A stretch of DNA of 64,000 bases from Gammaproteobacteria bacterium (GCA_016191285.1 JACPPA010000016.1:186001-250000), one strand, 5' to 3'; positions 1 through 8,338 are shown, counted from the stretch's first letter. Notes: generated by a model from the letters alone, not told the origin. Numbers and translations are program-made.

Positions 1-614
1 ATAAACGATTTTTCGAACACGCCGTCCTGCGTGGTGTAAACCGCGCTGACCGCCAACGTCACGATCGGCAGCCATGCCAGCGGCGACACCGGTTTGAAAA
101 TTTGAATCAGGGGATTCAGCGCGGCCTGGATCACGCGATTGGTCCCGCACAACACCCCCAATGGCACCGCGATCAAGGTCGCGATGACGAAGCCCGTAAA
201 CACGGTTTTCAAGCTGGTCACGATCTGATCGAGGAAGGTGGCTTTACCGGTCCATGCATGCACACTGACCGCGGCCGCCGGATCCGCTTTCAAGCGCTCC
301 GCGTTCCGCACGGCTTGACGATCGTAGAACGCAGTGGCTTTCGCGCGTTCGGCACGATGGGCATCGATTAACCCGTTAAACGCAGACCATACTTCAGCCG
401 GCCCGGGTATCGAACCCAGACTGGTTTTGATGCCGGCCGCCGTGACCTGCCACACGCCGAGGAAGGCGATCAGCGCGAGGGCTGGAACCCCAATTTGAAA
501 ACCAAGACTGCGCAGCTGCACGGCCGGCGCATCGCCGACGCATAGCCGAACCACTGGGGCGAGCCACGTCAAGCCGATACGTTCTAGAAATGAGGCGATT
601 GAAAAAACGTTCAT
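1..614 (-). CDS. nrtB: Nitrate ABC transporter permease NrtB (partial, C-terminus beyond window)
   Basis: Inner-membrane permease of a nitrate/nitrite/cyanate-type ABC importer. The frame is open from ATG at 614 to the window edge (204 complete codons), so the C-terminal half is missing. An N-terminal segment is followed by a hydrophobic helix (VPALALIAFLGVW, about residues 43-55), a periplasmic stretch with the family-typical IPGPAEVW motif, and then the start of the BPD_transp_1 membrane domain (FVIATLIAVPLGVLCG, VSPLAWLPIVTLA). The start is supported by a GAGGGA ribosome site about 8 bases upstream. It lies 34 bp downstream of nrtA on the same strand, and the ATPase NrtC/D would be expected beyond the window. 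Family assignment is strong; transported substrate (nitrate rather than bicarbonate or cyanate) is inferred from the linked nasS/nasT. Confidence 0.9.
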   Translation of the reverse strand, partial: MNVFSIASFLERIGLTWLAPVVRLCVGDAPAVQLRSLGFQIGVPALALIAFLGVWQVTAAGIKTSLGSIPGPAEVWSAFNGLIDAHRAERAKATAFYDRQAVRNAERLKADPAAAVSVHAWTGKATFLDQIVTSLKTVFTGFVIATLIAVPLGVLCGTNRVIQAALNPLIQIFKPVSPLAWLPIVTLAVSAVYTTQDGVFEKSF

Positions 615-648
615 GCGAGATCCCTCGATCGGACAAAAGTTCGTGTGC

Positions 649-2016
649 TTACTTTGCCGCCACGGCGTCCTTGCGGCCAATCGGCAATTTGGCGAGATAG
701 GCATTGGGATGTTTGCCATCGAACTCAACGCCATCGATAAAGCCGGCATTTGGCGCCAGATAGCCGTCCGCCGCTGGCAGCGCCTCGAGTTTGACTTTGC
801 CGCTGGCCTGTAGCGCATCCGCGGCGGTGCGATAAATATCCGGGCGATAAACCTTTTGCGCGACGTCGGCGTACCAGGCGTCCGGTTTAGCGTCCGCGAT
901 CTGCCCCCAGCGGCGCATCTGCGTCAGGTACCAAACGGCGTCTGAATAGAATGGATAGCTCGCATGTTCACCGTAGTAACGATTGAACATCGGCTTCGCG
1001 CGCACGTCGCCGGCTTCGAATTGATACTGCCCGGTGATCGGCCCTTCAATCACCGCGACATCGGCGCCTACGTAATCCGGCCGCGACAAGATCTGCGCGA
1101 GTTCCTTGCGATTCGCCCCGTTCTCGGCATCCAACCACACGGCAGCGCGAATCAGCGCCTTGACCACGGCCTTGGTGGTATTCGGGTTCTTGGCGACGAA
1201 ATCGGCGCGCATGCCAAAAATTTTCTCCGGCGTACGCTGCCAGATCTCATCGGCCGTGATCACGGGTACGCCAATCCCCTTGCGTACCGCCTGCTGATTC
1301 CACGGCTCACCGACACTGAAACCATGAATGGTGCCGGACTCGAGTGTCGCCGGCATTTGCGGCGGCGGAGTTACCGAGAGCAAGACGTCACCGTCGGTCT
1401 GCCCGGTGCTATCGCTTGCCGAGTAGTAGCCGGGGTTCACACCGCCGGCCGCGAGCCAGTAGCGCAGCAGGTAGTTGTGCGTCGAGGTTGGGAAGACCAT
1501 CGCGAGATTGAACTTCTTGCCCGCCGTCTTGAAGGTATCGATGACGGGCTTCAGCGCCTCCGCTTTGATCGGATGCAACGGCTTGCCGCTGTCGGTCGCG
1601 ATCTTCGGCTTCATAAGGCCCCACACTTCATTCGACACGGTGATTGCCAGCGTGTTGACGCCCATCGCAAAGGGCGTCACCAGCGCGGCTTGAGTCCCGA
1701 ACCCTATCGCGGCGCTCAGCGGTTGGCCGGGCAACATATGCGAACCATCGAGCGAGCCATCAATCACGCGATCCAGCACCACCTTCCAATTGGCCTGCGC
1801 TTCGAGCGTGACATAGAGTCCTTCGTCTTCGAAAAAGCCCTTTTCGTAGGCCACGATCAGCGGCGCGCAATCGGTGAGTTTGATGAAGCCGAATTTCAAT
1901 TCCTGACGTTCGAGCGCATCGCCCGCGCGCGCATTCACGCTAAGCGCCGTGACTAGCACGCCAAGCATCAAAGGCATTAAACGGCGAACGGCAAAGGTGG
2001 GGTTCATTACTAACAT
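649..2016 (-). CDS. nrtA: Nitrate ABC transporter periplasmic substrate-binding protein NrtA
   Basis: Captures nitrate in the periplasm and delivers it to the NrtB permease. The 455-residue product has an N-terminal export signal (hydrophobic stretch LMPLMLGVLVTALSVNARA, cleavage near residue 31). The NrtA/CmpA/SsuA-type binding fold follows: FGFIKLTDCAPLIVAYEKG at the start, HMLPGQPLSA, the FPTSTHNYLLRYWLA helix and GFSVGEPWNQQAV, all typical of nitrate binders. The start at 2016 is chosen because AGGAG sits six bases upstream; a second ATG nine bases later is possible. It is preceded by an RNA leader with an intrinsic terminator (2056-2104) and is therefore probably controlled by NasT antitermination. 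Paralogous to NasS, its upstream neighbour. Confidence 0.93.
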   Translation of the reverse strand: MLVMNPTFAVRRLMPLMLGVLVTALSVNARAGDALERQELKFGFIKLTDCAPLIVAYEKGFFEDEGLYVTLEAQANWKVVLDRVIDGSLDGSHMLPGQPLSAAIGFGTQAALVTPFAMGVNTLAITVSNEVWGLMKPKIATDSGKPLHPIKAEALKPVIDTFKTAGKKFNLAMVFPTSTHNYLLRYWLAAGGVNPGYYSASDSTGQTDGDVLLSVTPPPQMPATLESGTIHGFSVGEPWNQQAVRKGIGVPVITADEIWQRTPEKIFGMRADFVAKNPNTTKAVVKALIRAAVWLDAENGANRKELAQILSRPDYVGADVAVIEGPITGQYQFEAGDVRAKPMFNRYYGEHASYPFYSDAVWYLTQMRRWGQIADAKPDAWYADVAQKVYRPDIYRTAADALQASGKVKLEALPAADGYLAPNAGFIDGVEFDGKHPNAYLAKLPIGRKDAVAAK

Positions 2017-2055
2017 GGAGTGCTCCTAACAATTCCGCGAGGTCGTATCGCGGCC

Positions 2056-2104
2056 AAAAAAAAAGACGTCCGCCGATGAGCCGAGATCGTCATCGCGTGG
2101 ACGC
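2056..2104 (-). terminator. Leader intrinsic terminator in front of nrtA
   Basis: On the minus strand a stem (GGCGTCC with GGACGTC, plus an inner CGATGA/TCATCG pair around a ten-base loop) is followed directly by nine T residues (2056-2064). It ends about 40 bases before the nrtA start, so it would stop transcription of nrtAB unless overridden. This position is the classic arrangement for nitrate-responsive antitermination by ANTAR proteins such as NasT/NasR. The structure is read directly; the regulatory role is inferred from nasS/nasT upstream. Confidence 0.85.
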
Positions 2105-2175
2105 CTGTGTCCTTAAGTATTGGCGCGCGACCCGCCGTTAGGCCGCGCTCTAAGCCTGTAGCAGCAAAAGCCTTG

Positions 2176-2195
2176 CCAACCGGCCAGTCGATTGG
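2176..2195 (-). promoter_or_regulatory. Candidate ANTAR (NasT)-binding hairpin in the nrtA leader
   Basis: Read on the minus strand, a seven-base stem CCAATCG/CGGTTGG closes the hexaloop ACTGGC. ANTAR proteins recognise tandem hairpins whose six-base loops have A at position 1 and G at position 4, and this loop fits. A second hairpin just 5' of it (2212-2229, CGGTTG-GCCTAA-CAACCG) has a good stem but a loop lacking A1 and G4, so it is either a diverged first hairpin or a spacer structure. The terminator lies about 70 bases downstream. Stem and loop are seen; NasT binding is inferred. Confidence 0.65.
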
Positions 2196-2334
2196 GAGTA
2201 AGGAGCGGATTCGGTTGTTAGGCCAACCGCTTACGGGGACGACAACACCCTACCGAGCGACGTTGACGCGTCCTCCAACGCTCGCGCGTTGGGCTTTTTG
2301 CACTATGCGTGGGCGCGTCGATGACCGCAGCGCA

Positions 2335-3537
2335 TCATGCGAGGGCGAGGGGCCGTTCGTGGCGATTTTCATTGGGTGAGCGCACGGCGAAGAGCTCCGG
2401 CGCACGCCCATCCCACACCCGGCCGTCGATCAAACGCGAACTCCGGTACGCGCTGCTCGGCACCGCCACACCCAAGGCGCTAGCCGCCTCGGCATAAAGT
2501 CCGGTTTGATTAACCTGGGTGACGAGGCTCACGTAGTCCGGATCATGATCGAGCAGACCCCAACGCCGCTGCTGCGCGACGAACCACAAGGCATCCGATA
2601 GATACGGAAAAGGAACGGCGCCATCGCCGAAGAACCGGAGCGGATGCGGATCCTGCCAATGACGACCGAGACCATCGCGATACTCGCCGCGCAGGCGTTC
2701 AAAAATAGTATCGACGCTGGTATCGATAACTTCCGGCCGCGCGAGCCGGCGCGCGATGTTGTTCAAGTCCGCGGTGGTTTCGATATAGCGCGCCGCATCG
2801 AGCAGCGTCATGATGAGCGCGCGCGCCGTACGCGGGTAGCGCGTGCTGAACTCACGCGTCGTCGCCAGCACCTTGTCTGGGTGATCGGGCCAGATGGCCT
2901 GTGAGGTGGTCACCGTGAAGCCCATGCCGGTCTGCACCGCGTGCGCATTCCACGGCTCACCCGCGCTATACCCGTCGAGCGCATTGGCCGCCAGTCGCTC
3001 GAGCATACGAGGGGGTGGCACGGTTAACGTTTCCACGTCAGCTTGTGGATCGACGCCATGGGTCGCGAGCCAGTAGTACAACCACAGCGCATGCGTACCG
3101 GTGGGAAAGGTATGCGCAAGGCGTAAGCGTTCTGGATGACGCCGTACTTGCTGGGCGAGACTCGCCCCGGTGGTGATTCCTGCCGTGCGCAGCAGGTTCG
3201 ACAACGTGATCCCTTGGCCATTTTGATTCAGGGTCATGAGCACCGACATCTCGCGGCGCGGTCCCCCGATGCCTAACTGAATGCCGTAGGCGAGGCCGTA
3301 CAACAGGTGTGCGGCGTGTACCGTACCGCCGAGGAGTTTGTCGCGCAGCGTAGCCCACGAGGCTTCTCGCATCAGCTGCAGCCGGATCCCGTAGCGACGA
3401 TCGAGCCCCAGTTGTTGCGCGACGATGAGACTGGCGCAGTCGGTGAGCGGCAGGTAGCCGAGCCGCACTTCCGCCAACTCTGGCGCATCGGAGCCCGCGA
3501 CGCGGAAGCCATGTTGAGGTCCTTGCACCATCGTCAT
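2335..3537 (-). CDS. nasS: NasS-type nitrate sensor (cytoplasmic NrtA paralogue)
   Basis: Senses nitrate/nitrite and sequesters the antiterminator NasT when ligand is absent. The 400-residue protein has the NrtA/CmpA binding fold (LGYLPLTDCASLIVAQQLG, FPTGTHALWLYYWLA, GYSAGEPWNAHAVQ) but begins without a signal peptide, as NasS does, so it should stay in the cytoplasm. The gene starts 11 bp after nasT ends, in the same direction, and precedes the nrtA leader. Two ATGs (3537 and 3531) are possible, and neither has a strong ribosome site, which suggests coupling to nasT translation. Compared with nrtA it lacks the export signal and is about 55 residues shorter. Confidence 0.88.
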   Translation of the reverse strand: MTMVQGPQHGFRVAGSDAPELAEVRLGYLPLTDCASLIVAQQLGLDRRYGIRLQLMREASWATLRDKLLGGTVHAAHLLYGLAYGIQLGIGGPRREMSVLMTLNQNGQGITLSNLLRTAGITTGASLAQQVRRHPERLRLAHTFPTGTHALWLYYWLATHGVDPQADVETLTVPPPRMLERLAANALDGYSAGEPWNAHAVQTGMGFTVTTSQAIWPDHPDKVLATTREFSTRYPRTARALIMTLLDAARYIETTADLNNIARRLARPEVIDTSVDTIFERLRGEYRDGLGRHWQDPHPLRFFGDGAVPFPYLSDALWFVAQQRRWGLLDHDPDYVSLVTQVNQTGLYAEAASALGVAVPSSAYRSSRLIDGRVWDGRAPELFAVRSPNENRHERPLALA

Positions 3538-3548
3538 CTACTCATTAA

Positions 3549-4145
3549 TTAAGGAGTCAATAATTCAGCGGCGGCGATCAAACTGCGCGCGAGCTCAACC
3601 AATTTCAGGTTGCGTTCCATCGCCATCCGTCGCAGCGCGCTGTACGCCGTTTCTTCGTCCATGCCACGTTGCTTCATCAATAAACCTTTGGCGCGTTCAA
3701 TGGCTTTGCGATCCGCCAACGCGGTTCGCGCGTCGACGAGCTCGCGGCGCAAATTTTGAAATTGCTCGAAGCGCGCGATCGCGACATTGAGCAGCGGCAG
3801 CACCCGCCGCGAATCCAAATCGCCCACCACATACGCGCTTACGCCGGCGCGCACGGCGGCGCGAATATAGTCGGGATTGTCGTCCTGCGTGAAGACGAGG
3901 ATGGGCCGTGGCCGCTCGCGATCGATGGCGTGCATATCTTCCAGCATGTCACGGTCCGGCGTATCGACATCGATGATCACCACATCGGGCTCGATGCGCA
4001 TCACCTCGGAAGCGAGATCGCCGACCTTGCCGTTGTACGTGATGACTCGATGGCCGCCGGCGGCCAACGTCTGGGCGAGCGCGTCCGCGCGCTCGGTAAT
4101 CGCGTCGACTAACAAAATGCACAGCGGCGCCGCCGGTTCACGCAT
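3549..4145 (-). CDS. nasT: NasT-type ANTAR antitermination regulator
   Basis: RNA-binding antiterminator of nitrate assimilation genes. Residues 8-125 form a receiver-like domain (ILLVDAITERAD; VVIIDVDTPDRD, with a conserved Asp at about residue 59). Residues about 130-190 are the ANTAR domain (LADRKAIERAKGLLMKQRGM, then DEETAYSALRRMAMERN), whose three-helix signature is clear. Length 198 fits NasT. It sits 23 bp downstream of the porin gene and directly upstream of nasS, the conserved nasS/nasT pairing. The expected target is the leader RNA 2065-2230 before nrtA. NasT is controlled by NasS binding rather than by phosphorylation in studied systems. Confidence 0.92.
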   Translation of the reverse strand: MREPAAPLCILLVDAITERADALAQTLAAGGHRVITYNGKVGDLASEVMRIEPDVVIIDVDTPDRDMLEDMHAIDRERPRPILVFTQDDNPDYIRAAVRAGVSAYVVGDLDSRRVLPLLNVAIARFEQFQNLRRELVDARTALADRKAIERAKGLLMKQRGMDEETAYSALRRMAMERNLKLVELARSLIAAAELLTP

Positions 4146-4168
4146 ACATTTTCATTAGTACTTCATGG

Positions 4169-5512
4169 TCAAAACCGGAATTCCACCCACGCCCAGAGTT
4201 TTTCCAGGTCGTACGCTTGCTTACCCGCGCTGGCGGCGCCGTTACGCGCCAGATTTAACGGATTCTGATCGGCCTCGTAGCCTGCGTACTTTAGTCCTAT
4301 CGTGTAGCGGTCGTAAAAAACGCGGGTAACCTGGGCATCCCATTCCGTACCGAAGTCATACGAATCGTGATCAGAACTGAAGTCGTGATAAACCAACGTG
4401 AACTGCGTGCCGAAGGCTTTAACCGCTAACGTCCCGAATAGATCCTTGATGCCATCCGCGGGTGTTAACAGAAAGCGATCCGCCCAACCCTGAAACGCGT
4501 GGTTGGTGCCTAAAGGTGTCTGGAACGATCGCGCGAGCGAGGCACCGTTAACTTTGATGACGCCGTCCCCTCCAAGGACTTCGTAGCTCGCTTTGAGAGT
4601 GATCGATTCGACCTGCGGCGAATTCAGCAATTTCATCGCGCCAAACTCGCCGAGATAATAATTGACGCCGATGTTCGTGGGATTGTCCGCGAAATCCATT
4701 TGGTGCGCGTACTCGACCGTGTAGAGCAGTTTCGTCGAATAGGCGATGACATCACGTTGACCTTGGAAGCGCGCGCCATAGGTGCTCGTTGAGAGTACCA
4801 GGGTGCCAGGTATCTTGCTGTTGAAATCCAGCAAGTAGCCATAGCCTTCGAGTTTGCCCCAGGTGAATCCCCCGTAGGTGACATCGATGACGTGGCTGTT
4901 GCTCCGGAAGTTGCTGCGATCCGGAATTGGATTGTCTTCGCCGAAAATGCGATTCACGTTCCAAATATAGGCGTAGTCGATGTGGGTCGCCGGCAGTGAA
5001 TCGTTGGTGGCGCGCACGGCATCGAAGCTCTGCCAATTCTGGCGCCACAAAATATTGCCAAGATAGCGATGAAACGGCGCCAGGCGATGCTCGATTTCTT
5101 GTCGGCCGACCGTAATCGTGGTGCGTGGTAAGCCGCGGTAGCGCAGGTTCGCTTGATTGATTTCGGTGCCTTGTGGGTCAACCACCGCGGCGCGATTTGT
5201 CACGCCATTGCCACCGCCATCATTGAAATCTTGACTGCCTAAGGCGCGCACATCTTCAAGTTGAAGATAGGCGCCGAAGTCGTAGAACAAACCGGTGCTA
5301 TAACCGAGCGCCGTGCGTAAGGTGTTCGCATAGGCTTCCTTAAGCGCGGGTTTTTGCGCGTCGTTCACATGTTCGAAGCGATACCGCATATAGAGATCAG
5401 GTTTGCCGCCTTGAATCGCATCCCACAAGCTCGTGTCTGCACGGGCAATGGCCGTCATCGTCAATCCACAGGCGCCAAGCAGTGTGGCTTGCGCCACCGT
5501 CGTTAAATTCAT
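4169..5512 (-). CDS. Outer-membrane porin, alginate-export (AlgE) family
   Basis: Probable 16-18-stranded beta-barrel of the alginate_exp family, here likely a general or nitrate-related outer-membrane channel. From ATG 5512 the product is 447 residues with a signal peptide (MNLTTVAQATLLGACGLTMT, cleavage after ARA). It has many alternating aromatic strands, a typical N-terminal LYMRYRFEHVND motif and a C-terminal aromatic ending (WAWVEFRF) as in barrels recognised by Bam. The start at 5512, not the upstream in-frame one at 5605, is chosen because an AGGAA ribosome site precedes it and the signal peptide then begins correctly. It is first in the run porin-nasT-nasS-nrtA-nrtB, which suggests nitrate passage across the outer membrane (inference). 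Confidence 0.85.
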   Translation of the reverse strand: MNLTTVAQATLLGACGLTMTAIARADTSLWDAIQGGKPDLYMRYRFEHVNDAQKPALKEAYANTLRTALGYSTGLFYDFGAYLQLEDVRALGSQDFNDGGGNGVTNRAAVVDPQGTEINQANLRYRGLPRTTITVGRQEIEHRLAPFHRYLGNILWRQNWQSFDAVRATNDSLPATHIDYAYIWNVNRIFGEDNPIPDRSNFRSNSHVIDVTYGGFTWGKLEGYGYLLDFNSKIPGTLVLSTSTYGARFQGQRDVIAYSTKLLYTVEYAHQMDFADNPTNIGVNYYLGEFGAMKLLNSPQVESITLKASYEVLGGDGVIKVNGASLARSFQTPLGTNHAFQGWADRFLLTPADGIKDLFGTLAVKAFGTQFTLVYHDFSSDHDSYDFGTEWDAQVTRVFYDRYTIGLKYAGYEADQNPLNLARNGAASAGKQAYDLEKLWAWVEFRF

Positions 5513-6007
5513 TAGTCGTTCCTCGATAAAACCTGTGCCGGATCTGCAGCCCATACGCAAAATGCGTGGACCTAAGGCTGTGCAGCCCCTCACGCGACGT
5601 TGCAATGAGAGGTGGAGCGACGAATTTACGCCGCGCGGAGAGGCTGGTTCACCGGCGTTGGGGAACGCACCGGGGCTAATTCTGCAACTATTGGGCCAGG
5701 TCGCGATTTGGGCGAAGGTTATGGAGGATCGATGCAGAATTGAGCAGGTGGGTGCACTCGAATGGTGAGTTCGAGCTGAGGCTTGATCCGAATCGGCGCA
5801 GGCAATTATCGATCCGAGGCCACGAGGGCGAATTGTTGTGTGCTATGTTTCTGATTACGGGCACCTCAAGCAGTAGTACATGAATGAGCAGGAGCCATAG
5901 TTCGTGAAGAATGAAGTTGGGCCCGGATTTGAATGGGTGTCCAACTAAATGGAAGAGCATAAATAGCGACCAGGTCGCGGCGGTGCGTTGGGTCAGCGGA
6001 AGGCACT

Positions 6008-6090
6008 ACCGTCGTCCCGGCGCACGCCGGGACCCAGTCGGATAACTAATGGCCCTGGATTCCTCCCGGCGCAGGCCGGGATCACGCCGG
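6008..6090. repeat. REP-like pair of GC palindromes
   Basis: Two 17-base palindromes, CCCGGCGCACGCCGGGA and CCCGGCGCAGGCCGGGA, lie about 60 bp apart. They resemble the widespread 'GTCCCGGCG..CGCCGGGA' REP-like repeats of many Proteobacteria. A degraded relative may occur at 31200-31275. Confidence 0.6.
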
Positions 6091-6255
6091 CATGACGCGG
6101 TTAAAGCCCAACCTGCGTAGGGTGGGTATTTCCGCTCCGCTATTTAGAGTAGCTTCAACCACGCACCGATAGCAGCGGATTAGATTTGAGTGCGATTGGT
6201 TTCCAAGCTATCTTCGAAATTCGCTGACAGCCGATCGCTTGACCGCGAATTTCGA

Positions 6256-6414
6256 TTAAGGAATCTCTGCAAAAGGCAGGGATTCCCGCGGCACAGGGAG
6301 GTGCCTTCATTTTCAACGGTCGAAGACCGTTGAAAATGAAGGAAAACAAAAATGGCACTTTTTGTTTTCCGTACTCTGAAAAGTCCAGGAGGGACTTATT
6401 CAGAGTTTCCTTAA
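6256..6414 (-). repeat. TA-flanked multi-hairpin element, copy A
   Basis: About 159 bp with terminal inverted repeats TTAAGGAATCTCTG at the left and, read as reverse complement, TTAAGGAAACTCTG at the right. Internal hairpins include a long one containing CATTTTCAACGGTC / GACCGTTGAAAATG and one in GGAAAACAAAAA / TTTTTGTTTTCC. The order is reversed relative to copies B-D, so it sits in the opposite orientation. Related copies are at 14636, 30139 and 43873. Confidence 0.8.
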
Positions 6415-6718
6415 ATGCGCGGCAAGTAGCCAAAGACGGGTAGCGCACGAATGTCGTCGTACGCGAGTGCGAGGTTTCAATTGAACGTTAGGGATTCGCT
6501 TTAGCTTACAGTCGCCTCCCAGCAGCCAGCCCTCCCACCCAGCACCACTCGCGTTGTTGTACGACGCTCGGGAACATTTAGCATTTAAGGACACCCACCG
6601 GATTGACGGCTAATCTGCCGTCGCGAACGAATTAAGGGACATCGTTTGACTAACTCGCTGCGTCAACGATTGATGTGCGTGCCGGCCAGCACTCTTCAAT
6701 GATAAAGTCCGCAGGTAA

Positions 6719-6952
6719 ATGGATCCGATAAAAGCAATCCCCCCCGCCGATAGTTGGCGAGATGCGCTGGAAGCCGAAGTCGATTTTCGCGACGCGAGCG
6801 CGCGCGAGCACTTTGAAGGATTCGTCGCCGCGTGCCAGCTCGCCTCCGCGATCCTCGATCGACACCCTAATCAAGATTTCATGTACGAAACGACGGATCC
6901 TCTCCCGCTCGAGTCTCGCCGCCTCCTCGATCGCCTACGATATCGTGACTAG
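6719..6952 (+). CDS. Small protein upstream of a nucleotidyltransferase (possible antitoxin/partner)
   Basis: A 77-residue acidic, probably helical and soluble protein with no family I recognise. Its stop codon (6950-6952) overlaps the likely GTG start of the nucleotidyltransferase at 6945 (GTGACTAG), which is the usual sign of translational coupling. It begins at ATG 6719 with a weak AGG ribosome site. The compact gene pair resembles two-gene toxin-antitoxin or HEPN/MNT-like modules, but this protein lacks an obvious HEPN RX4-6H motif, so the partner role is only inferred from the arrangement. Confidence 0.55.
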   Translation: MDPIKAIPPADSWRDALEAEVDFRDASAREHFEGFVAACQLASAILDRHPNQDFMYETTDPLPLESRRLLDRLRYRD

Positions 6953-7502
6953 CCGCGACATCGTCGGTGCGGTCACTACCCTGACGGCCGCACTAGAGAA
7001 TGCAAACATTGAGTATGCCGTAAGCGGCGCGATCGCCCTAGGCTATTGGGTCGCGCCGAGGGCAACGCTTGATGTCGACATCGCACTAAACCTTCCAGCG
7101 GCCGCGCTGCCGCATCTGTTCGAGACGCTTAAGGAGGCCGGCTGTGAATTGCGCACTGATGCGGCAATCGGCGCCCAACTTGGCGATTTCGGTGGGCGAT
7201 ACGGTGGGATTCGGTTCGATTTTTTTCTCCCTGTTCTCCCGATCTCGATTGACGCGCTAAGCCGCCGTGTGCGGGTGCCGTTTGCCGCGGGCGAGATTTG
7301 GATTCTGTCTGCCGAAGATCTCGTGGTATTTAAACTGAAATTTGGCCGCACTAAGGACTTTACCGACATCGAACGACCCCTCGCCGCTCAGCGTGGACGT
7401 CTGGCCTGGGGATATTTGGACCAACAAGTCGGGCGAATCTTTGACCCCGGCGATCCCCGGATCTTGAGGTTAGAAGAACTAAAAAATTTATCGGAGAGCT
7501 GA
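6945..7502 (+). CDS. Nucleotidyltransferase-fold protein (AbiEii/DUF6036-like)
   Basis: A 185-residue protein with the minimal nucleotidyltransferase signature: YAVSGAIALGYW (Gly28 region), followed by DVDIAL with Asp43 and Asp45 as the metal-binding pair. A further hydrophobic strand FDFFLP near residue 90 is the usual place of the third acidic residue. The motif LSAEDLVVFKLKFGRTKDFTDI towards the C-terminus is common in MNT/AbiEii-like and DUF6036 proteins. The start is set at GTG 6945 because homology begins there and it overlaps the stop of the preceding small gene; an open frame extends further upstream but encodes no similarity. Function may be toxin or antitoxin activity by nucleotide transfer; the substrate is unknown. 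Confidence 0.7.
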   Translation: MTSRDIVGAVTTLTAALENANIEYAVSGAIALGYWVAPRATLDVDIALNLPAAALPHLFETLKEAGCELRTDAAIGAQLGDFGGRYGGIRFDFFLPVLPISIDALSRRVRVPFAAGEIWILSAEDLVVFKLKFGRTKDFTDIERPLAAQRGRLAWGYLDQQVGRIFDPGDPRILRLEELKNLSES

Positions 7503-7802
7503 TGCCAGCCGGGGGAGACCTTGGTACGAACCGGAATTTAATCCTACTCATCCACTCGCGCAGTTGCTGGACCGAGATGTGCTGCAGTGTAGTCTTATAA
7601 CTGTGGGTTCTCTGGAACAGGCAACTGTACGGTCTGCCTGCCTAATCAAGGACGTCGGCCAGTTACCGGTCACCTTGACGTGGCAAGCGGTGCAATCTGC
7701 CATGCTGGCCCCCAGCCCGAGTCGAGATCATGATGCGCTACGGTCGACGTGGTTCGAAGCTTCAAGCACAAGGGCCTCGTGCGTTAGTTCAATGACGGCG
7801 AT
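7503..7802. other. Non-coding gap
   Basis: No supported gene. The only open frames are short and lack ribosome sites. It separates the nucleotidyltransferase from the RAYT relic on the opposite strand. Confidence 0.5.
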
Positions 7803-8139
7803 TCAAGCGGCATCATCCCGAGTTTGGCGATTCGCGACGACGCGTGAATATAAGCGTGTCCAGCGTTCAACGACGTCGCGGGGTGACCATTGTTTGGCGC
7901 GGCCAGGAGCAAGACGAATCACCAAATAGTACCGATTGCTCATCACCGCATACGCGCAGAGATCGATGGCGAAGGTCTCGCTGAGGAGCTTCAACCGGTC
8001 CAAGATCCACTGTCGTCGGTGGGCAAACGATTTACCGGAGACGCGATCCTCGCTCCATAGATAAGCGCGGCGGACGCAGCGGCCGATGCAGTGGTAATAC
8101 GGGGTATCGGGACACCAGGGTGGCGCGGGATCGGGTCAT
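7803..8139 (-). pseudogene. Decayed RAYT (REP-associated tyrosine transposase) fragment
   Basis: Reading the minus strand from an ATG at 8139 gives MTRSRATLVS, then the frame is lost. In another frame it continues with TPYYHCIGRCVRRAYLWSED, a typical RAYT/Y1_Tnp N-terminal sequence, and runs into LLSETFAIDLCAYAVMSNRY. In active family members this last motif is AVMSNHYHLVL with the metal-binding HUH histidines; here both are replaced (RYY). A stop follows at 7803, so the catalytic tyrosine region is missing. Frameshift, loss of HUH and truncation make this a dead gene. The genome-wide palindromes in this window are what such enzymes normally act on. Confidence 0.8.
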
Positions 8140-8338
8140 CCATGACCTCCTAGAGATTAAAGCCATCAAGCAACGATTCGGCATCCGTGCCGATACCGAT
8201 ACCGTAGTGGATCTAGAGTTACCCCGTCAATCGATGGCTGTCCTAATTCCAATTCCACCTTGCGCCCATCATGAAAACTCGGCACGCTCCGCGACCCGGC
8301 CGGATTGTCGTTCGGGATCCCCGTAGGAGCTTTGAACG

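Larger units (their letters stand above)
5513..6718. other. 1.2-kb non-coding, repeat-rich gap
   Basis: No convincing gene is seen. The right side of the porin gene should hold its promoter. About 6008-6090 contains two copies of a third short palindrome family (CCCGGCGCACGCCGGGA and CCCGGCGCAGGCCGGGA). The multi-hairpin TA-flanked element occupies 6256-6414. The short open frames on both strands lack ribosome sites or recognisable motifs. Confidence 0.6.

Noticed and set aside
964-1956. Plus-strand open frame of 330 residues opposite nrtA
   Set aside because: Antisense shadow of a gene with unmistakable nitrate-binding motifs.
2275-2300. Hairpin CCAACG/CGTTGG followed by a short T run, read on the plus strand
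   Set aside because: No plus-strand gene precedes it; it lies in the minus-strand nrtA leader and is more likely part of that RNA.
5513-5640. Possible sigma-54 promoter before the porin/nas genes
   Set aside because: The best GG...GC spacing found was 12 rather than 10 bases, so the motif does not fit.
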